From assembly GCA_022560365.1 (NCBI GenBank), contig JADFTG010000010.1, positions 1 to 12,222 on the forward strand: DNA of 12,222 nt, given 5' to 3'. Below, piece after piece: positions 9,043 through 12,222 of the stretch. Within the stretch, counting starts at the first letter, position 1; each line of letters opens with the position of its first letter. The DNA is from Chloroflexota bacterium. Lineage in GTDB: Bacteria; Chloroflexota; Dehalococcoidia; SM23-28-2; RBG-16-64-32. The position numbers and the translations under genes were made by a program. The notes under the pieces are model-generated. The model was not told the DNA's origin. It saw nothing but the letters and a program-made list of their open reading frames with translations, and ran no database searches.

Positions 9043-10896
9043 CTACGGTGCGGGCGCCGGCAGAACGGTGTCGACGAGCGCATCGTTGATCGACTCGTGG
9101 TCGAGGACGCGAACGTAGCGCGCGACGAGGTCGCCGCCTTCGCCGGGCTCACTCCAGATCAGCACTCGTTGTCCGACGCCCGGCTCGCCGCCGGCGATCT
9201 CCGCGGTGGCGTGGACGCTCACATCGCCGAACTCAAGCGTCCAGCGGCTGCCGGCGATCCCGCTGATCGTGCCTTGCGTGCGGATCAGATCTTCGTCGTC
9301 TGTCGCTTTGATCTCGAAGAAGCCGGACGCTGTCAGGTCGCCGCCGTCCCCGCGCTCTGTCTCGACGCTGATCAGCGCGCCGACCTGCGGCTCATCGCCG
9401 TTCTCGGGCGGGATGATGGGCAGGCCGCTGACGATCCACTGGGCGCCCTGGAAGCCGTCGAAGGTGCCGATGACCGTCACGACCTTGGCTGCGGTCTCGC
9501 TGGCGAGAACTGACACGCGCGAAGCCTGCAACTCGCCACGATCGTTGACTGCCTCGACCAGCACGCGGGCACCGTCGCGGACATCTCCGGCACTGGCGTC
9601 GATAACGGTGCTCTCCGTGATGCCGAACTGGAAGCCGCCGATCAGCCACTCGCTCTTTGAGCCGCTGACGTCGCCCTCGATCGTGCCTTCGAAGGTGAGT
9701 GCTCTTATCTCGGTCGAAGTCCGCGTCGAGGCGGCCGGCTTGATCTCGCCGGCGACGATGCCGTCTTCGGTGGTCTTGATCGTGATCTGCGCTAACTCGC
9801 CTAGCTCGATGTCGTATGTCTGTACCGTGGAGTCGGAGAAGCGGAACCAGGTGCCGCCGACCCTGATGGCTTCGCTGGTGATCGCTTCGACCACGCCGTT
9901 CACGAACGCGCCGGTGTCTGGGCCGTCGAAAAGGCCGCCGCTGATCAGGCTGAGGGCTTGCTGGCGGCCGTTCGCGCTGCGCGCGACGACTACGCGTGCC
10001 GTCAGGCCGGCCACGATCTCACCGCCACCGAGCGTGCGGTCGTCGATGTAGACCTCGACGCCGCCGATGCTCCATCTGCCGTCGTCCAGCGCCTGAACCT
10101 GGCCTGAGATGCTGAGGATGCCGCCGAGAAGGTCTTCCGGTTGCACGGCCACGAGCGCAGTGCCGGCACCGCCGCCCAGCCGCACGTTGTGCAGCGACGC
10201 GACGGCTTCCGTGTATTCGTCGCGGGCGTCGTCTGACACCTGCTGCCAGAGCGCTACGAGCAGGTCTTCCTGCTCCTGTGCTTGGGTGAGGACGCGCGCA
10301 CGCAGGCCCGTGTCTTCGGGCCGGTTCATCAGGATCGCCGCGGCGCGTCGGTTGCGGTTCTCGAGCGCACCGAGGACGTTCTCGGGAATCATCTTGCCCT
10401 GGCTGACCATGCCGCGGATCTCATCGACGCGCTGGTCGGACTGGTCGAGCAAGATCTCCGCTTCGTGCTTCTCGTCGAAGACGAACCAGAGGCGGATATT
10501 TTCCGTCGCCAGCTTGACGCTGTAGAGCGGGCTGTCCGGCATCGCGTCCTGCGCTGCGTATGCCAGGCCGCCGCCGAACGATGATACGAGCAGAAGCACA
10601 GCGACGAGAGCGCCCGCCGGCTTGAGGATCGCACCATAGTTCGCACGCCGCGCCGCCACGCGCCGGCCGCCCGTTCGCAGCTGGTGCGCTCGCTCGCGGA
10701 CGCGTCGCCAGCTCTGCTCCTGGGCCTGCGCTCGTGGCGTTACGCGCGGGCTGGACTGCACGCGCGCCGCCAGAGCGAGCGTCGACCTCAGCCGGGCGGC
10801 GTGGCGCGGATAGCGCGCGACGATCTGCTCCATCGGCTCGCCGGCACGAAGAGCGGCCAGGCATTCGTCGAGGACTGAGCTGTATCTACGAAACAT
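9043..10896 (-). CDS. Single-pass membrane protein with DUF5667-like and five DUF5666-like repeats, probable anti-sigma factor
   Basis: The 617-residue product begins MFRRYSSVLDECLAALRAGE, an N-terminal module (1-47, ending in a YPRHAARLRSTLALA segment) common in Chloroflexota membrane regulators encoded beside ECF sigma genes. Residues 48-90 are basic and cytoplasmic, and 92-114 is one transmembrane helix. Outside follows a helical DUF5667-like region (118-235) beginning MPDSPLYSVKLATENIRLWF, then five beta-rich repeats of about 58 residues at 261-318, 333-389, 402-464, 473-531 and 540-598. The ATG at 10896 lies two bases after the sigma-factor stop, implying an operon. No HxxxCxxC zinc motif is present, so any sigma binding is not of the zinc anti-sigma type. 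Open-frame extension to 11427 is antiphase to the sigma gene and rejected. The anti-sigma role is inferred from position and topology. Confidence 0.82.
   Translation of the reverse strand: MFRRYSSVLDECLAALRAGEPMEQIVARYPRHAARLRSTLALAARVQSSPRVTPRAQAQEQSWRRVRERAHQLRTGGRRVAARRANYGAILKPAGALVAVLLLVSSFGGGLAYAAQDAMPDSPLYSVKLATENIRLWFVFDEKHEAEILLDQSDQRVDEIRGMVSQGKMIPENVLGALENRNRRAAAILMNRPEDTGLRARVLTQAQEQEDLLVALWQQVSDDARDEYTEAVASLHNVRLGGGAGTALVAVQPEDLLGGILSISGQVQALDDGRWSIGGVEVYIDDRTLGGGEIVAGLTARVVVARSANGRQQALSLISGGLFDGPDTGAFVNGVVEAITSEAIRVGGTWFRFSDSTVQTYDIELGELAQITIKTTEDGIVAGEIKPAASTRTSTEIRALTFEGTIEGDVSGSKSEWLIGGFQFGITESTVIDASAGDVRDGARVLVEAVNDRGELQASRVSVLASETAAKVVTVIGTFDGFQGAQWIVSGLPIIPPENGDEPQVGALISVETERGDGGDLTASGFFEIKATDDEDLIRTQGTISGIAGSRWTLEFGDVSVHATAEIAGGEPGVGQRVLIWSEPGEGGDLVARYVRVLDHESINDALVDTVLPAPAP
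9103..10116 (-). repeat. Five tandem beta-rich domain repeats inside the probable anti-sigma protein
   Basis: The region encodes residues 261-598 of the membrane protein. Each unit runs: a short strand with G-T/Q-(V/I), a Trp-containing strand (RWSIGG, TWFRFS, EWLIGG, QWIVSG, RWTLEF), a Thr/Asp-rich segment, then a strand like GARVLVEAV or GQRVLIWSE, an acidic Gly turn and a closing strand. This is the DUF5666 (OB-like) pattern. The copies are strongly diverged, so the repeat shows at protein but not DNA level. Confidence 0.7.
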
Positions 10897-10898
10897 GG

Positions 10899-11552
10899 CT
10901 AGACGTCGTCCGGGTGGAGGATGCGCCGCAGGGCGCCGAGGGCGCGGTGCTGAAGCGACTTGATGGCACCCTCGCTCCGGCCCATGATCTGGCCGATAGA
11001 CCTGTTGTCGAAGCCCTCGATGAACTTGAGCACGATGACCTGCCGCTGTTCCGGGGTCAGGTGCTTGAGCGCGACCTGGATCTGGCCTCGCTCGAGCGCC
11101 CGCTCGGCGAGCACTTGAGGGTTGGCGACCGCCGTGGCGATCGTCTCGCTGAGGTCGACCTCGCCGCGACGCTTGCGGCGGCGGTGGAGATCGATCAGGC
11201 GGTTGCGGGCGATGCGGAAGACCCAGGCGCCGAAGGGCATCCCCTTGAACTTGAAGGTCTGAACCTTCTCGATCATCTTGAGCATAACGTCGGAGGCCAG
11301 GTCTTCGGCGGCCTGCACGTCGCCCATCTGCATGAAGGCGTAGTTGTAGATCTTCGGGTAGTAGGTCTGGTAGATCGCGTGGATGGCGTCGTTGTCGTAC
11401 AGCTGCGCGCGGCGGACGAGCTCCCATTCGGCCAAGACCTCTTCCTGCGGCTGCGCAGACGGCTTTGCCTGAGCCGTCTCGTCCGGCGGACTGCCGGCAC
11501 GGGGCTCATTGAGGGAGCGCGTCAATCGGATGTCCCAGGTGGCCGTACGCAT
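10899..11552 (-). CDS. ECF-family RNA polymerase sigma factor
   Basis: The 217-residue protein redirects RNA polymerase to a specific promoter set. After a 44-residue Pro/Ala/Gln-rich extension, region 2 spans about 45-127 with AIYQTYYPKIYNYAFM, the AEDLASDVMLKM helix (-10 contact) and FGAWVFRIARNRLIDLHRRR. Region 4 spans about 155-212, with LTPEQRQVIVLKFIEG and the helix-turn-helix segment SIGQIMGRSEGAIKSLQHRA. No region 3 lies between, as expected for ECF factors. The ATG at 11552-11550 is chosen; an upstream TTG start at 11636 would overlap the 64-residue gene and the promoter. The ribosome binding site is weak. It is followed two bases later by the membrane protein, its likely regulator, and preceded by an ECF-type promoter that suggests autoregulation. 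Confidence 0.92.
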   Translation of the reverse strand: MRTATWDIRLTRSLNEPRAGSPPDETAQAKPSAQPQEEVLAEWELVRRAQLYDNDAIHAIYQTYYPKIYNYAFMQMGDVQAAEDLASDVMLKMIEKVQTFKFKGMPFGAWVFRIARNRLIDLHRRRKRRGEVDLSETIATAVANPQVLAERALERGQIQVALKHLTPEQRQVIVLKFIEGFDNRSIGQIMGRSEGAIKSLQHRALGALRRILHPDDV

Positions 11553-11577
11553 CTGTCCAAATACAGAAACGTGTGGT

Positions 11578-11601
11578 GACGGCGGTAGATACGGTTGGTT
11601 C
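11578..11601 (-). promoter_or_regulatory. Candidate ECF-type autoregulated promoter (GAAC-N16-CGTC)
   Basis: On the minus strand GAAC (11601-11598) is followed after exactly 16 bases by CGTC (11581-11578). AAC at -35 and CGTC at -10 with 16-17 bases between is the common ECF consensus. A start near 11571 would leave about 19 bases of leader before the sigma ATG at 11552. The site falls within the 67-base gap between the small protein and the sigma gene. Confidence 0.45.
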
Positions 11602-11613
11602 TCATGGGCGAAT

Positions 11614-11625
11614 GAGTGTTCACTC
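11614..11625. repeat. Short inverted repeat GAGTG-TT-CACTC upstream of the sigma gene
   Basis: A perfect five-base inverted repeat with a two-base centre spans the stop codon of the small upstream gene and lies just upstream of the ECF-type -35 element. It could be an operator half-site pair, but it is short enough to be chance. A second weak inverted repeat, TCTGT-N6-ACAGA at 11552-11567, adjoins the sigma start codon. Confidence 0.2.
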
Positions 11626-11814
11626 TGACAGTCCAAGGAGCTTGCGGCGCGCGGAGTCGTAGCGTTCCTTGGCGCGCGCCTCTCTGTTGAGCAGGCCTTT
11701 CAGCTTCGGCGGTTCCAGCCTCTGGCCGTCGAGCAGGACGCCGTGCAAGTCCCGGACATGCTTCGTCCAGGCCTCATACGCTTGCCGGTACTCCTCTTTA
11801 ACGTTCTCCGGCAT
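11620..11814 (-). CDS. Small charged helical protein, 64 aa, unknown function
   Basis: The frame begins at the ATG at 11814-11812 with a close AGGAGA ribosome binding site four bases upstream, good evidence that it is expressed. The product (MPENVKEEYRQAYEAWTKHV to a basic C-terminus) contains two predicted amphipathic helices, about 3-25 and 37-60, separated by a LLDGQRLEPPKL turn; Lys, Arg and Glu dominate. This suggests a helical hairpin or coiled coil. There is no signal peptide, cysteine or membrane segment. It sits between a ThDP enzyme and the sigma-factor operon on the same strand. I do not recognise it, and it may be a lineage-restricted protein. Confidence 0.65.
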   Translation of the reverse strand: MPENVKEEYRQAYEAWTKHVRDLHGVLLDGQRLEPPKLKGLLNREARAKERYDSARRKLLGLSE

Positions 11815-11858
11815 CTGTCTCCTGAGCTCATGCTAAAGGAGCATACGGGTATTTGAAA

Positions 11859-11888
11859 GCGCTGGATTGCTCCTCCTATAGCCAGCGC
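11859..11888 (-). terminator. Stem-loop spanning the stop codon of the ThDP enzyme
   Basis: GCGCTGG (11859-11865) pairs perfectly with CCAGCGC (11882-11888) across a 16-base loop. On the minus strand the loop holds the TAG stop and a GGAGGAG sequence, and the stem is followed by TTTC. It may be a weak intrinsic terminator or a structure displaying a Shine-Dalgarno-like loop; no start codon is suitably spaced after it. The rest of the 11815-11875 gap shows only the small gene's ribosome binding site. Confidence 0.35.
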
Positions 11889-12222
11889 GATTTGACGTCG
11901 CCGTCGATGACGATATCGAGCAGCCGCGGCTCTCCTGATCCCTGCGCCTCGCGCAAGGCGTCCCCGATCTCGTCCGGGTGCTCGATGCGGACTCCCTTCA
12001 CGCCGAACGAAGCGGCGATCTGCGCGAAGTCCAGCGCCGGCTCCGTCATGTCCATCGCCACGAACTCGCGGCCGGCGGCGCCTTCGCCGAGGTAGTCGAG
12101 CATGTTCAGCTTGAGGATGCGATAGCTTCGGTTGTTGGCGATGACCCAGGTCACCGGGATCCTGTGATGCGCGGCCGTCCAGAGCGCCTGGATCGTGTAC
12201 AGGGCAGAGCCGTCGCCGACGA
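11876..12222 (-). CDS. Thiamine-diphosphate-dependent enzyme, C-terminal part (benzoylformate decarboxylase/acetolactate synthase-like), N-terminus outside window
   Basis: The frame is open to the window edge and supplies the last 114 residues. It opens with the thiamine-diphosphate signature: GDGS at visible residues 2-5 through Asn-Asn at 29-30 (VTWVIANN), the standard roughly 30-residue GDG...NN motif that binds Mg and the diphosphate. LYTIQALWTAAHHRIP between them resembles benzoylformate decarboxylases and related acetolactate synthase-like proteins rather than anabolic IlvB. The remainder (DFAQIAASFGV, then a helix and PRLLDIVIDG near the end) is the normal end of the PP domain. The substrate cannot be decided without the missing active-site domains. 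An apparent internal start at 12154 is only a GTG inside the motif. Confidence 0.85.
   Translation of the reverse strand, partial: VGDGSALYTIQALWTAAHHRIPVTWVIANNRSYRILKLNMLDYLGEGAAGREFVAMDMTEPALDFAQIAASFGVKGVRIEHPDEIGDALREAQGSGEPRLLDIVIDGDVKSRWL

Noticed and set aside
8299..9513. 404-codon plus-strand frame
   Set aside because: It runs antisense through the glycosylase, the tRNA and the repeat protein, so it cannot be coding.
9043..11427. 794-codon frame suggesting a larger regulator
   Set aside because: The first 177 codons are an Arg/Pro-rich antiphase reading of the sigma gene; the real protein begins at the ATG at 10896.
11553..11636. Upstream TTG start adding 28 residues to the sigma factor
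   Set aside because: It would overlap the 64-aa gene and the ECF-type promoter, and the added residues have no sigma-factor character.

Overview
The window is GC-rich bacterial chromosome, with almost every gene on the minus strand. Gene content suggests a Chloroflexota bacterium, perhaps Dehalococcoidia-like: an LDH-like malate dehydrogenase of the Chloroflexus/Chlorobium type, an ECF sigma factor paired with a DUF5667/DUF5666-type membrane protein, a stand-alone Lrp/AsnC ligand-binding domain, and a type 5 uracil-DNA glycosylase. This placement is inferred from remembered family resemblance; no search was run.

Reading down the minus strand from the right edge: the C-terminal end of a thiamine-diphosphate enzyme (11876-12222, running off the window); a 64-residue helical small protein (11620-11814); an ECF sigma factor (10899-11552) followed 2 nt later by a single-pass membrane protein with five tandem beta-rich repeats (9043-10896), probably its regulator; tRNA-Glu(UUC) with encoded CCA (8919-8995); and a type 5 uracil-DNA glycosylase (8212-8904) starting 14 nt after the tRNA. 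Two plus-strand genes follow, a 78-residue Lrp/AsnC ligand-binding-domain protein (7481-7717) and a small lipoprotein (7748-8215). The lipoprotein and the glycosylase converge and share stop-codon bases.

The centre is a TCA-cycle block on the minus strand: aconitase acnA (4605-7361), a metallo-beta-lactamase-fold hydrolase whose start overlaps the aconitase stop (3703-4605), isocitrate dehydrogenase (2333-3547) and malate dehydrogenase mdh (1369-2295, TTG start). Together they cover citrate to 2-oxoglutarate and malate to oxaloacetate. The hydrolase is the one member with no TCA role.

The left end (1-1293) differs: visibly lower GC, its own well-formed sigma-70-like promoter (1325-1353), and three tightly packed genes of unknown function: a 227-residue soluble protein, a 160-residue protein with three membrane helices, and a third gene cut by the window edge. 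It is the best candidate for an undescribed system, though nothing in the sequence fixes its function.

Several promoters can be read by eye. Four share a -10 element of the form TANACTG (icd, acnA, tRNA-Glu and the Lrp-like gene). The sigma-factor gene instead has an AAC-N16-CGTC element, the pattern expected for ECF autoregulation. No CRISPR array, insertion sequence, rRNA or replication origin was seen.
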